NCBI GenBank assembly: GCA_023404675.1
Contig: JAEYAW010000036.1
Span: forward strand, 62,001 to 126,000
DNA length: 64,000 nt
Direction: 5' to 3'
Origin: Pseudomonadota bacterium
GTDB lineage: Bacteria; Pseudomonadota; Alphaproteobacteria; Rhizobiales; Xanthobacteraceae
Shown here: positions 1 through 9,067 of the stretch, one piece after another
Layout of the letters: every line of letters begins with the position of its first letter
Numbering within the stretch: position 1 is the stretch's first letter
Notes under the pieces: generated by a model
What the model was told of the DNA's origin: nothing
Databases searched by the model: none
What the model saw: the letters and a program-made list of their open reading frames with translations, nothing else
Translations under genes and position numbers: made by a program

Positions 1-985
1 AGCGGGACATGGCTACGGCAAGCGAATGCCGGCTGATCGGCTCGTCATTTTTCGTTGGAGATGAGAACACAAATGGATCGTCGTCTTCCACCAGCGCCAA
101 GGCGTCCTTGATCGCGGCAATGGCCAGCGCCGAAAGCGGGATCAGGTGCTCACGTTTGTTCTTCGACCTTTCGGCCGGGAGGATCCATGCCGCCGTCTCG
201 GGATTGTCGATCTGCCGCAACTCCTCGAGGCGCAGTCCGGCAATTTCGTTGGCCCGTGCCCCGGTGAGCAGGGCGAGCCGGAGTGCAAGACCGACGCGGC
301 GCGACACGGGCGGGAGGATGATTTTGCGCCAGAACAGGCGGAGTTCGTCGTCGCTCAAGGCGCGCTTGCCGGTCTCTTCCACGCCGCGCTTGCGAAGCCG
401 GGCCGCTGGATTGGCGTCCAGCAGGTCCGCGTCCATCGCGAAGGAGAAGATTTTGGAGACGAGGGCCTGCACCCGATTGGCGGCGGTCGGCTTCCCGGCG
501 GACACGATGCCCTCCACCAGCTCCACCACGTCCGCACGCCGGATTTTGCGGAAGTCCCGCTTGCCCCATTTCGGCAGGACATGAACCTTCAGGTTGCGCT
601 CGTCTTCTTCCGCCGAACGGGGGCGCTTATGGCGGCGGGCATGCTCGTCCATGTAGCGGTCCGCGAGAGCCTGGAAGGTCTTGGCCGTCGCGTCACGGCG
701 CTCCTGCCGCTTCTGCTCGATTGGGTTGGAGCCGTTCGCGACCGTGCGCCGGAGGTCGTCCGCCTTCTGCCGAGCCTCGGACAGGCTGATGTCTGGATAG
801 GGGCCGATGGTGAAGCGGAGGTGCTTCTTGGTGGTTGGGTCTCGGAAGCGGAACGCCCACGACCTCGCATTGGCGGCCGTCACCCGGAATCGAAGGCCCG
901 CGCACCGAATATCGGCAAGTTCGAGCCGCCCCTCATCAGGAGGGGCTACGGCTTTGCAATGGGCATCGGTCAGCAGCTTGCGCAA
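1..985 (-). CDS. Tyrosine-recombinase integrase, P4/DUF4102 type (partial, runs off left edge)
   Basis: The minus strand is open from about 1010 to the window edge and translates as a site-specific integrase. It has an N-terminal DUF4102-like arm-binding domain (GLRFRVTAANARSWAFRF), a core-binding SAM-like region, and the start of the catalytic domain with the first Arg (LLTGARANEIAGLRL) and the beta-hairpin Lys region (ERSKNKREHLIPL). The HxxR box and nucleophilic Tyr lie outside the window. No ATG fits. I chose TTG at 985 because AAGGGA lies just upstream and MRKLLTDAHCKAVAPP aligns with the usual N-terminus of the family. About 328 codons are visible of roughly 400 expected. It would insert or excise the element whose tRNA-derived border lies 184 bp to its right. 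Confidence 0.88.
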   Translation of the reverse strand, partial: MRKLLTDAHCKAVAPPDEGRLELADIRCAGLRFRVTAANARSWAFRFRDPTTKKHLRFTIGPYPDISLSEARQKADDLRRTVANGSNPIEQKRQERRDATAKTFQALADRYMDEHARRHKRPRSAEEDERNLKVHVLPKWGKRDFRKIRRADVVELVEGIVSAGKPTAANRVQALVSKIFSFAMDADLLDANPAARLRKRGVEETGKRALSDDELRLFWRKIILPPVSRRVGLALRLALLTGARANEIAGLRLEELRQIDNPETAAWILPAERSKNKREHLIPLSALAIAAIKDALALVEDDDPFVFSSPTKNDEPISRHSLAVAMSR

Positions 986-995
986 GCGGTCCCTT

Positions 996-1055
996 GGTGT
1001 CCCCAGCCTGAGCTACGTTGACCAGATCTTGGCCTTGGGGACACCTCGGGGACAC
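996..1055. repeat. Inverted and direct repeats GGTGTCCCCA / TGGGGACACC beside int
   Basis: GGTGTCCCCA just upstream of the integrase start is repeated inverted as TGGGGACACC about 30 bp further right, followed at once by a partial direct copy (GGGGACAC). The position between int and the tRNA fragment suits arm-type integrase or excisionase sites, or a site for int autoregulation. That role is inferred. Confidence 0.5.
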
Positions 1056-1168
1056 TTTTTTCCGAGACTGACCGGGATTGAGCGAAACTCAGGAGGACGA
1101 TAAACACTGTAAATGCGTCGCTTTCGATCCTCAATACCGTATCGGTCAGTCCCACAAAGTTTTGTTCA

Positions 1169-1218
1169 CCAGACTACGAATCTGGGGGTCAGAGGTTCGA
1201 ATCCTTTCGGGCGCGCCA
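1169..1218 (+). tRNA. tRNA-Arg(ACG) 3' fragment, probable attachment site of the integrated element
   Basis: The segment contains a complete anticodon arm (CCAGA-CTACGAA-TCTGG, anticodon ACG), variable region, T arm with TTCGAAT loop, acceptor 3' strand CGGGCGC and encoded GCCA end. The 5' half of a tRNA (acceptor GCGCCCG and D arm) is absent upstream. It is therefore not a functional tRNA gene but the 3' direct repeat left when an element integrates into a tRNA gene; the restored complete gene should lie beyond the left edge. The adjoining integrase supports this. Confidence 0.8.
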
Positions 1219-2356
1219 TTTCAGTCCAGAACGCCGAATGCCGTCGATGCCCCGCTTGAAGTGACGGCGAAGGTGCAGAGCAGTTCTATATGTCTGGCGG
1301 TGCGCCGGACGCGGTGGCGGGCTTGACCGCGCTTCGGCGCCGGCTTCCGGATGTCGTAGTCATAGAGATTGTCCGGGAGGATGCCGGAAAGGGGACGGCG
1401 AGGTCGGCCCCTTTGGCGATGGTCACGCGGTCGAGACATCGCGACAGGATCGCGCGAAGAGCGGCTACGCAGAACGACCCAATTCTACGCTACGGCATCT
1501 ACGCCATGGTACGGTCGATAGTCTTTCCGCAGCATGAAGCCAGCGAGAAGCCGTATTCAGTTGGAATGCGCTCGATGCTTTCCGTAAAGCCGAAATCGGC
1601 GTGCGTGTGTCATCGCGGATTTTCGAGCCAGAACGCCTGAATCGTTTTCAGATCGCGCTTCCGGCGGTCCATCTATCTCAAACCGCAATCACAGAAATAC
1701 GGTCACATGCCGTTCTTTGCCGAGAACTCGGCGGATATTCTGGCGTCGGCTGACTGATCTCGATCACAGATGGGATATTCGGGAATGATCATCGCTCATT
1801 ACGGGCATCGCTTCACCGATCCGATCGATTCGTCGGCATCGACGCTCCTGATGCACAACCTGTGGACGCGCAACGCTCGAGATGGGCAGCCATTAGGAAA
1901 AGACCGCGTTTCAACTCGAATGGCACCTGAACCAGAGATAGTCATTTTATCGAGAAATGATCGACAATCTTATCGAAAAGTGATGGACGATCGCCGCGCT
2001 TTGCCGATGTTACGCGGTTGATATCGAGCAATTTCTCCCCGCTCGATATGTGCCGCCAACTGCGCACCGACCTGTCGCGAAGCGCCGACGCCACCGGATC
2101 TCACGCTGTGGCGCACGTAACGGGTCGACCTCACCTTGCTAATGACCTAAATAGGACCAGAACCCCCACGGGGTTGGGGACAAACGCATCTCATGCCCTC
2201 TTGCGCACAAAACCGGAACGAGAGCCGTTATCTGCGGGCCAGCCTCTGCTCGTGGCACGATGGCCTTGGCCTGGGCGCTTTCTCCACGATGCGCAAATCT
2301 TCAAAGCCCCCGTTTTCCATGCTCATTGGCCGTTCTGAGCTCTCCACGACAACAGC
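1219..2356. other. Gene-free stretch right of the tRNA fragment
   Basis: Over 1.1 kb I find no ORF with convincing protein-like composition. Short open frames of 83-116 codons exist on the plus strand but lack recognisable motifs or ribosome sites and look like chance frames. A minus-strand stretch near 1510-1640 has a few protein-like segments broken by stops, so decayed coding sequence is possible. No terminator or RNA gene stands out. Confidence 0.4.
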
Positions 2357-3982
2357 ATGAGCGATCCTTTGCTTGAGCGCGGCTTACGGCCGAAATGGCA
2401 ACCGCTACGCAGGATAGCGCTCGGTCTGGTGCTGGCTTGGTTGGCCCTGTCAATCGGCACCGGCTGGTGGGTATCACAGCAGCTTGAGCGAGCGCAGGTG
2501 AGGGGCCTGGCCGCCAGCGCTGAATACGAAGCTGTGACCACCGCGCGCATCATCGACAGGCTGTTCATCGAAATGGTGAGCGTCGCCAATATGGCGGCAA
2601 GCCAGGCCGACGTGATCCAGCTCGCCGGTCGCTATCGTGTTGATCCGCCGGGCAGTGCCGATCAGGAGCGGGAGCAGCGCGCGGCGCGGTTCGCATCAGA
2701 TCCTCTCGCCCGCAAGGTGGGCGACTTCATGAAGACCTTGTCGCGCGACCTGCACTATGCCCGCATCTATCTGACCAATATGTCGGATCACACAGTGACG
2801 GCCAGCAATTGGGAGGAGCCGGACAGCATCGTCGGCATGATCTATACGGGGCGGCCTTATCTCGTCGATGCCCTGCGTAACGGCACAGGCTCCTCGTTCG
2901 GCATCGCCCGGCTGTTACGGACTCCATCCTATTTTGTCGCCAGTCGCGTCGATGATCACAATGGCGTCCCGCAGGGCGCGGTTACCATCAAATTCGATGC
3001 ACCGGATATGGCTTCCTACCTTGTCGGGGGGCACATCGCGTTGATCGTCAACCGGCAGGGGCGCGTCACCACAGCCTCAGCCGAGCCCTTCATGCTGCGC
3101 AATGTCGCCGCACTCCTGCCCATCGGGGACGTTCTGCCGCCCGACGACGACGAAGGATCCGGCGAACCTCTGGATATAGTCGCCTTGTCCGGAAACGGTC
3201 ACGCCGATCAGTGGCTCATTGAAGGCGAGTCTTATATCGTACGGCGTCAGCCGCTCGCAGGATCGCAATACCAGCTGCTCACGCTCGCTTCGCTGCGAGA
3301 ACTGGCCCGATCGCGTCAGCAATATTACCTGACGACCGCGTTGGTTGCGATGTTCGGCCTCCTTGTTATCCTGCTCGCGAGCAGGGTTCTCGGAGAGATG
3401 GTGCGACGGCGCCGGGATGAAAGACACGCTGCCTATCACGACGCCCTGACCGACCTGCCCAATCGTCGCGCAGTGTTGGTGGAGCTGGAGCGAATGTTCG
3501 CACTTGGAAAGCGGTCGGGGCAGTGGATTATGGTGGCTTTCATCGACCTTGATGGGTTCAAGGCGATCAACGACGCCTACGGACATGAGATTGGCGACAA
3601 GTTCCTTATTGCCGTCGGGCGGAGGCTGGCGGCAGGTCTGCGTGAAAGCGATATGCTGGGCCGCTGGGGTGGCGACGAGTTCGTCGCGATAGGCCTGGTA
3701 GCCCAGCCTGCGCACGATAAGGTGGATGAAGCGGTCGCGGCGATGCGCAATCGGCTAGCCCCCCTGACGACTGGAACCTACAACTTCGACACCATCACGT
3801 TTGACTATCCGGGAGCCAGTTTTGGCGTTCTCTGCGTGAATCCCCTGAAGAGCTCACCAGAGGCTGTTCTCAAGGAAGCTGACCTGCTGATGTATGCCGA
3901 CAAGCAGTCGCGACAGGTTCAGGTTGAGCGCGCACTGGAAAAAATGCTGCAGCCGCGTTTCTTGTCATCGCGGGCCGTCTAG
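2357..3982 (+). CDS. Membrane-bound diguanylate cyclase with extracytoplasmic sensor domain
   Basis: Predicted to make cyclic di-GMP from two GTP. The layout is a short cytoplasmic N-terminus, TM helix at about residues 20-40, a periplasmic Cache-like sensor region of some 280 residues, a second TM helix at about 325-345, then a GGDEF domain. The active loop GGDEF is intact at residues 438-442 and is preceded at the standard five-residue spacing by RESD (429-432), an I-site for product inhibition. There is no EAL domain. No good Shine-Dalgarno precedes the ATG at 2357, so the start is uncertain. Neighbours give no clue to the ligand; the gene stands alone between the island border and the catabolic cluster. 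Confidence 0.9.
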   Translation: MSDPLLERGLRPKWQPLRRIALGLVLAWLALSIGTGWWVSQQLERAQVRGLAASAEYEAVTTARIIDRLFIEMVSVANMAASQADVIQLAGRYRVDPPGSADQEREQRAARFASDPLARKVGDFMKTLSRDLHYARIYLTNMSDHTVTASNWEEPDSIVGMIYTGRPYLVDALRNGTGSSFGIARLLRTPSYFVASRVDDHNGVPQGAVTIKFDAPDMASYLVGGHIALIVNRQGRVTTASAEPFMLRNVAALLPIGDVLPPDDDEGSGEPLDIVALSGNGHADQWLIEGESYIVRRQPLAGSQYQLLTLASLRELARSRQQYYLTTALVAMFGLLVILLASRVLGEMVRRRRDERHAAYHDALTDLPNRRAVLVELERMFALGKRSGQWIMVAFIDLDGFKAINDAYGHEIGDKFLIAVGRRLAAGLRESDMLGRWGGDEFVAIGLVAQPAHDKVDEAVAAMRNRLAPLTTGTYNFDTITFDYPGASFGVLCVNPLKSSPEAVLKEADLLMYADKQSRQVQVERALEKMLQPRFLSSRAV

Positions 3983-4249
3983 ACAGACTTGGTGACGCGC
4001 CCTTTTAGCGGTGCCATCGACATATTTGATCCGGCGCTCGCCCGTGATCAGACTTGGTTTCCGGACCTGGAGCAAAAACAAACATTGCCCGCGCCCGATG
4101 CGGCTGGTTGCCGCCGCTGCGCCGCAGAGGCTCGTTCCGGCCTGATCACCGAACCTTCGCCTTCGCATCCCGGCTGCGATGACAGCAGGTAACGGTCTGA
4201 TGTCCGGCGGCCGCGGCTTGGTCTGGAAGGCGGCCGCGGCGCCGCGCAA

Positions 4250-5221
4250 TCAGTGCGACAGAACGGCCTGTCGCGAGCTTTGCAGCAGCCGCAGCGCATT
4301 GTCGCGCTCGATCGCCTTCAGGACGTCGTCGGGCAGACCGAGTTCGGACAGCCCCCGGATGGTGGCGGCCATCGTGGTCTCCGGCGCGAACGGATAGTCG
4401 CTGCCGAACAGAACCTGCGCAGGAGCGACCAGCTTGAGCAGTGCGCTGAACGCGAGTGAATTGGCGGACAGGGCGGTGTCGAAGAACAGCCGTTTCAGTT
4501 CGAACATCACGCCGTCCGGCACGCCGGCGCGAAATTCGGGGCGCGCTTCGAGGCGGGCGATCCGCTCGGCGAGAAATGGAATCGTCCCGCCCGCGTGCGA
4601 GAAGATGAAGCGGATATCGCGGCAACGCGAAAAGGTGCCGCTGAACAGCAGGCTGGTGACGGCCTTGGTGGTGTCGAACGGAAAGTCCAGCGTGGCCGCA
4701 GGCAATTCCACGCCGAGGCTGTGGGCGTGACAGCACGGCGCATCGGTCGGATGGAAATAGACGACGGCCTTGCGGCGATTGAGTTCGTCGAATACGGGGG
4801 CGAAGATCGGGTCGCCCGGATACTTGCCGTCGTAGTTGGTCAGCAGACCGACGCCATCGGCACGGAGCGTGTCGAGCGCATAGCCGATTTCCTGCAGGCT
4901 CGATTCAATGTCGGGCAGCGGCAGGCTGGCGAACATGCCGAAACGACCGGGATGATCGAGCCGCATCTGTGCCGCGTAGTCGTTGCATTCGCGGGTCAGC
5001 GCGCGCGTCTGCGCGGCGTCGCTGCACCACAGGCCGGGAGCCGAAATCGAGGTGATCGCCTTCTCGATTCCATTGCGGTTCATCGCCTCGATCGAATGCT
5101 GCGGTGTCCAAACCGGCGTCTTGCCCGCGACGATCATCGGGCCGATGCGGTCACTGCCGATTCTCGCGACATAGTTCGGCGGCAGGATGTGGTGATGAAC
5201 GTCGATACGGTGTGCTGGCAT
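4250..5221 (-). CDS. Amidohydrolase-2 family protein, ACMSD-like decarboxylase
   Basis: A 323-residue TIM-barrel protein of the ACMSD / gamma-resorcylate decarboxylase family. Metal-site motifs are visible: HHH near the N-terminus (residues 9-11), FHPTDAP in mid-protein, FSHAGG, and GSDYPF near the C-terminus. Members non-oxidatively decarboxylate aromatic acids or ring-opened semialdehydes, or hydrolyse related lactones. It is the last gene of a minus-strand set downstream of a LigAB-type dioxygenase, which suits a role on the ring-cleavage product. An alternative is a 2-pyrone-dicarboxylate-lactonase-like hydrolase. Confidence 0.82.
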   Translation of the reverse strand: MPAHRIDVHHHILPPNYVARIGSDRIGPMIVAGKTPVWTPQHSIEAMNRNGIEKAITSISAPGLWCSDAAQTRALTRECNDYAAQMRLDHPGRFGMFASLPLPDIESSLQEIGYALDTLRADGVGLLTNYDGKYPGDPIFAPVFDELNRRKAVVYFHPTDAPCCHAHSLGVELPAATLDFPFDTTKAVTSLLFSGTFSRCRDIRFIFSHAGGTIPFLAERIARLEARPEFRAGVPDGVMFELKRLFFDTALSANSLAFSALLKLVAPAQVLFGSDYPFAPETTMAATIRGLSELGLPDDVLKAIERDNALRLLQSSRQAVLSH

Positions 5222-5296
5222 GGAATCTCGGTCCGGACTGACCTTGCGTCCGGCTTTACTGAAGCATGGATGCGCTGCGCGACCTGCGAGGGCCGA

Positions 5297-5614
5297 TCAG
5301 CTTTCGGGGATGTCGCGGCCGTGCCCTTGCAGGGAGGCGACCAGCCGGTTCGAAGCTTCGACCGCGCCCTTGGCGGCGTCGTTGCCCCAGATGAAGCGCG
5401 ACAACTGGCCGCCGAGATAGGGGTGCATGCCGAGATCGTACAGCTTGCGGAAATCGCGCTGCTCGATCGCGGCGCGTTCTTCCGGCAGAAGCGGATAGCG
5501 ATCCAGCACCGCGGCCTCGTTCTGTTTGAATTGACGCCGGATCTCGGGGTCCCACTTCATGTCCTGAACGAGATCATGTGTCGCCAGATTCGGATTGAAT
5601 TGTTCCCAGGTCAT
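5297..5614 (-). CDS. LigA-type small subunit of extradiol ring-cleavage dioxygenase
   Basis: A 105-residue helical protein matching the alpha (LigA) subunit that caps the active site of type II extradiol dioxygenases such as protocatechuate 4,5-dioxygenase (WDPEIRRQFKQNEAAVLDRY; YDLGMHPYLGGQLSRFIWG). ATG at 5614 (MTWEQFNPNL) is preferred because GAGGG lies upstream. A GTG at 5626 overlaps the stop of the large-subunit gene and would add four residues. It is translationally coupled to that gene and works with it as a heteromer. Confidence 0.8.
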   Translation of the reverse strand: MTWEQFNPNLATHDLVQDMKWDPEIRRQFKQNEAAVLDRYPLLPEERAAIEQRDFRKLYDLGMHPYLGGQLSRFIWGNDAAKGAVEASNRLVASLQGHGRDIPES

Positions 5615-5622
5615 GGTTGCCC

Positions 5623-6480
5623 TCACTGTGCCCTGTCGAGGTCCCAGATCACACCGCCCACGCCGCAGCGGAAGCTCGGCCAGCCAGTATAGCCGAACGA
5701 GCGGCCCGGCCGTTCGCCGATCGCGGCCATCACCGGGAACCAGGACAGCACCTCGGCGGTGCCGCCGATGCCGGCTTCTTCCATGCGATCGACGGTGATC
5801 TCGGCGAGCAGCGCCTGATGGTCGCCGGCCGCGCTGAGTTCGAGGAAACGGCGGTCGAATGCCTCATCGATCTTGTAGTACTTGACGCCGCCGGGCTCAT
5901 GGCTGAGGCCGCCGGAGCCGAACAGGCCGACGCGCATCTCCGCGGGGAGATCGTTCGCGATGAAGTCGCGAAGTGCGTGGCCGACCTCAAAGCAGCGCTT
6001 CGAATCCGGAAACGGAGGCACCGTGCAGTTCTGCAGGACCGGCACCAGCGTGATCTCGCTCTTGTCGAGGTCGGTCATCGTGACCGGCACCGAGATATTG
6101 TCGTCGAACTTCAGGTTCTCGTCGCGCAGCGACATCCGCACGCCCCGCCGCGTCATGCCCTGAAACAGCGCCTTCGCCACGGCCGGATTGCCTTTCGCGG
6201 CGTAGTTGCGGCAGCCGATCCATTCCTGAAACCATTCATGCGGACCGGTGTGGGTATCGCCGGCGCCGATCAGGAAGTCCGGATAGAAGGTGATGCGGCT
6301 GTTGGCGAGATGGTCGTTGGCGAACACGATCAGGACGTCCGGCCTGGCGGCCGTCAACTCGCTGGTGATGGCCCCGTAGGTGTCCTTCACCACTTTCTGC
6401 GATTCGGCCGGCGCCTTGTCGAACAATCCCACGATTGCCGGAGCATGCGGCGCGGCCGCGGCGAACACGATTTGGGCCAT
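5623..6480 (-). CDS. LigB-type catalytic subunit of extradiol ring-cleavage dioxygenase
   Basis: A 285-residue class III extradiol dioxygenase. Family landmarks are the early PHAP motif (AAAAPHAPAIVG, first iron His), FANDHLANSR with the second metal/acid-base region, and GSGGLSHEPGG with the catalytic His. It opens catechol-like or aminophenol-like rings next to the hydroxyls with O2 at a non-haem Fe(II). The exact substrate (protocatechuate, gallate, homoprotocatechuate, an aminophenol) cannot be told from sequence. First gene of a three-gene minus-strand operon, divergent from livHMGF across an AT-rich gap. Confidence 0.84.
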   Translation of the reverse strand: MAQIVFAAAAPHAPAIVGLFDKAPAESQKVVKDTYGAITSELTAARPDVLIVFANDHLANSRITFYPDFLIGAGDTHTGPHEWFQEWIGCRNYAAKGNPAVAKALFQGMTRRGVRMSLRDENLKFDDNISVPVTMTDLDKSEITLVPVLQNCTVPPFPDSKRCFEVGHALRDFIANDLPAEMRVGLFGSGGLSHEPGGVKYYKIDEAFDRRFLELSAAGDHQALLAEITVDRMEEAGIGGTAEVLSWFPVMAAIGERPGRSFGYTGWPSFRCGVGGVIWDLDRAQ

Positions 6481-6589
6481 CCCCCGCCTCCTCTGAAGTT
6501 GCTGTGACGTTTATATACATTGACCAAGATTATTCAATCAGCTTAATTGCATAAAATATTCAGATCGGATGACGGCCGGGGGTGGCGGG

Positions 6590-7468
6590 ATGTTGCTGCA
6601 GCAGATCTTGAACGGAATTATGCTCGGCGGCGCCTATGCGCTGATCGCGATCGGCTACACGCTGGTGTTCGGCGTGCTGCACCTCGTGCATCTTGCGCAT
6701 GGCGAGGTGTTCATGGTCGGCGCGTTCATTGCGCTGCAGGCCGTGCTGCTGACCGGCGGTGGCGTCGCCGTAGCGCTTCCGGTCGCCGCGTTGTCGGCGG
6801 CGCTGGTTGGGGTGCTGGTGTATCTGGTCGCGATCAAGCCGATCCGCGTCCGCAAGGGGCATTATCTTGCGCCGATGATCAGCACGATCGGCGCCGGTCT
6901 GGTGTTGCAGGAGGTCGCGACCCGAACCTTCGGCGGCGAGCAGGTCGGCTTTCCCATGCAGATGGAGAGCCATGTCTGGCATCTCGGTCCGGTCACGCTG
7001 ACCTCGGTGCAGATCGTGATTCTCGTGGTCTCTGTCGGGCTGATGTTCGCGCTGCACCTGTTCGTGACGATGACGCGGGTCGGCATGGCGATGCGCGCCA
7101 CTGCCGAAAGCATGGTGATCTCCAATACCCTCGGCATCCGCAGCGATCGGATCATCATTCTGACATTCGCGATCGCTTCGGCGCTGGCCGGCGTCGCCGG
7201 CGTGCTGGTCGGCATGTCGTTCAATTCGATCTCGCCGTACATGGGCGTCGACATGGGCATCAAGGGGCTCGCCGCCATGCTGCTCGGCGGGCTGGGCAAC
7301 GTCTATGGGGCGATGATCGGCGGTCTGGTGATCGGTCTCGTCGAGGTCGTCAGCGTCGGCTATCTGTCGTCGTCCTACCGCGACGCCTTCGCGTTCTTCG
7401 TCATCATCGCCGTGCTGTTGCTGCGCCCGCGCGGCATCTTCGGCTCTACGGCTCACGTCGAGGGCTGA
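6590..7468 (+). CDS. livH: HAAT ABC transporter permease LivH (system 1)
   Basis: Inner-membrane permease of the branched-chain-amino-acid/amide family with the typical opening MLLQQILNGIMLGGAYALIA and about eight hydrophobic segments. The conserved loop GLAAMLLGGLGNVYGAMIGG contacts the ATPase. I place the start at 6590, after a G-rich ribosome site, rather than at the in-frame ATG at 6569, which would add seven atypical residues. First gene of a seven-gene plus-strand operon with livM, livG, livF and three hydrolases, so the transporter most likely imports that pathway's substrate. Confidence 0.9.
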   Translation: MLLQQILNGIMLGGAYALIAIGYTLVFGVLHLVHLAHGEVFMVGAFIALQAVLLTGGGVAVALPVAALSAALVGVLVYLVAIKPIRVRKGHYLAPMISTIGAGLVLQEVATRTFGGEQVGFPMQMESHVWHLGPVTLTSVQIVILVVSVGLMFALHLFVTMTRVGMAMRATAESMVISNTLGIRSDRIIILTFAIASALAGVAGVLVGMSFNSISPYMGVDMGIKGLAAMLLGGLGNVYGAMIGGLVIGLVEVVSVGYLSSSYRDAFAFFVIIAVLLLRPRGIFGSTAHVEG

Positions 7469-7469
7469 A

Positions 7470-8285
7470 ATGCTCGATCCCTATGTCGAGTCGGTGCTGA
7501 TCTTCACCGGCATCAACATTGTCCTCGCGCTCAGCCTGTATCTGCCGATCTCGGCGGGACTGCTGTCGCTCGGTCAGGGCGGCTTCATGGCGATCGGCGG
7601 CTATACCTCGGCCTATCTCACCACCGAGCTGCAATGGCCCTATGCGCTCGCACTGGCCTGTGGCGGGCTGGCCTCCGGCCTGATCGGCGTTCTGGTCGGT
7701 ATTCCGTCGCTGCGGATCAAGGGCGTCTATCTCATCATCATGACGATGGGGTTCGGCGAGATCGTCCGCGTCTTCTTCCTCAATTTCGAGCCGACCGGCG
7801 CGGCGTCGGGACTTGGCGGCATTCCGGCCGACACCACGCTGCCGATCGTCGCGCTGGTTGCCATGCTGACGGCGTTCGTGTGCTTCCAGATCCGCAACTC
7901 GCGGATTGGTCGCGCGGTCGCCGCGGTGCGCGAGGACGAGCTGGCCGCGGAAGTGATCGGCATCAACCTGACATGGATCAAGGTCGCGATGTTCAGCCTC
8001 GGCGCCTGCGTCGCGGGCATCGGCGGCGGGCTGTTCGCACACTATGCGACGTTCATCGATCCGGGCCAGTTCGGATTTCACCGCTCGGCCGAGATCTTCA
8101 TCATGGTCGTGCTGGGCGGGATGGGAAGTTTCTACGGTGCGGTGGCGGGGGCCTGCGTCGTGACCATCCTGCCCGAACTGCTGCGGCTCGGAAACGCCCA
8201 GGAATGGCGCATGACTGCATTCGGCGTGCTGCTCATCGTGATCATGATCGTGCGGCCCTCCGGCATCATCGGGGTGAAACAATGA
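7470..8285 (+). CDS. livM: HAAT ABC transporter permease LivM (system 1)
   Basis: A 271-residue second permease, beginning one base after the livH stop. It has the LivM core (SLGQGGFMAIGGYTSAYL; GVYLIIMTMGFGEIVR) and the coupling loop VVLGGMGSFYGAVAGA. It is compact, without the N- and C-terminal extensions of the third-system LivM in this window. Its stop overlaps the livG start (ATGA). Confidence 0.9.
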   Translation: MLDPYVESVLIFTGINIVLALSLYLPISAGLLSLGQGGFMAIGGYTSAYLTTELQWPYALALACGGLASGLIGVLVGIPSLRIKGVYLIIMTMGFGEIVRVFFLNFEPTGAASGLGGIPADTTLPIVALVAMLTAFVCFQIRNSRIGRAVAAVREDELAAEVIGINLTWIKVAMFSLGACVAGIGGGLFAHYATFIDPGQFGFHRSAEIFIMVVLGGMGSFYGAVAGACVVTILPELLRLGNAQEWRMTAFGVLLIVIMIVRPSGIIGVKQ

Positions 8286-9067
8286 TCGCCAACGCAACGC
8301 CGCTGCTGCAGGCGGAGAAGCTGACGCGCTGGTTCGGCGGATATTGCGCGGTCTCCGAAGTCGATCTCGCGATCGAGCGCGGCTCGATTCACGCGGTGAT
8401 CGGCCCCAACGGCGCAGGCAAGACCACGCTGTTCAACCTGATCACGGGCGTGCTGGCGCCGACCCAGGGGCGACTGAAGATCGAAGGTGTCGACATCACC
8501 GGCGCGCGGCCGGACCGGATCGCGCGGCGCGGCGTCGTCCGCACTTTCCAGGGCGTGCGGCTGTTCCCGGCGATGACGGCGCTGGAGAACGTGATGGTCG
8601 GTCGCTTCTGCCGCACCCGCGGCGGTTTCCTCGCGGCGCTGACGCGTATTCCCGGCCGGCCCGGCGCGGCGGAGAGAAACACGGAAAAGCGCGCGCTGGA
8701 ATTGCTCGATCGCGTCGGCCTTTCGGCGCGCTGGAATATGCTCGCCGGCGAATTGCCGCTCGCGGATCAGCGCCGGCTGGAGATCGCGCGGGCGCTCGCT
8801 GCGGAGCCGATGCTGCTGCTGCTCGACGAGCCGGTGGCCGGCATGAACCCGACCGAGGTGCACGAGGCGGGCGAGTTCTACAAGTCGCTGTGCAGCGACG
8901 GCCTCACCATCCTGATCACCGAACACCACATGAGCCTGGTGATGGCGATCTCGCACCGGATATCGGTGATGAACTACGGTCGCAAGATCGCGGAAGGATC
9001 GCCCGAGGTGGTGCGCCGCGATCCCGAGGTGCTGTCCGCCTATCTCGGCGCGGAGGCAGCGGCATGA
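8282..9067 (+). CDS. livG: HAAT ABC transporter ATPase LivG (system 1)
   Basis: A 261-residue ATP-binding subunit with Walker A GPNGAGKT, a Q-loop region (VRTFQGVRLFP), Walker B LLLLDEPVAGMNP and switch His in TEHHMSLV. The ABC signature is the divergent form common in LivG proteins (LPLADQRRLEIARAL instead of LSGGQ). The start overlaps the livM stop by four bases, and the end overlaps the livF start as ATGA, indicating coupled translation. Confidence 0.92.
   Translation: MIANATPLLQAEKLTRWFGGYCAVSEVDLAIERGSIHAVIGPNGAGKTTLFNLITGVLAPTQGRLKIEGVDITGARPDRIARRGVVRTFQGVRLFPAMTALENVMVGRFCRTRGGFLAALTRIPGRPGAAERNTEKRALELLDRVGLSARWNMLAGELPLADQRRLEIARALAAEPMLLLLDEPVAGMNPTEVHEAGEFYKSLCSDGLTILITEHHMSLVMAISHRISVMNYGRKIAEGSPEVVRRDPEVLSAYLGAEAAA

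Noticed and set aside
9..1021. Plus-strand open frames of 191 and 291 codons over the left end
   Set aside because: They lie antisense to the integrase frame, which shows clear recombinase motifs; the plus frames are Arg/Ser-rich and motif-free.
1290..2338. Three plus-strand frames of 83-116 codons
   Set aside because: No family motif, no ribosome site, and composition like chance frames.
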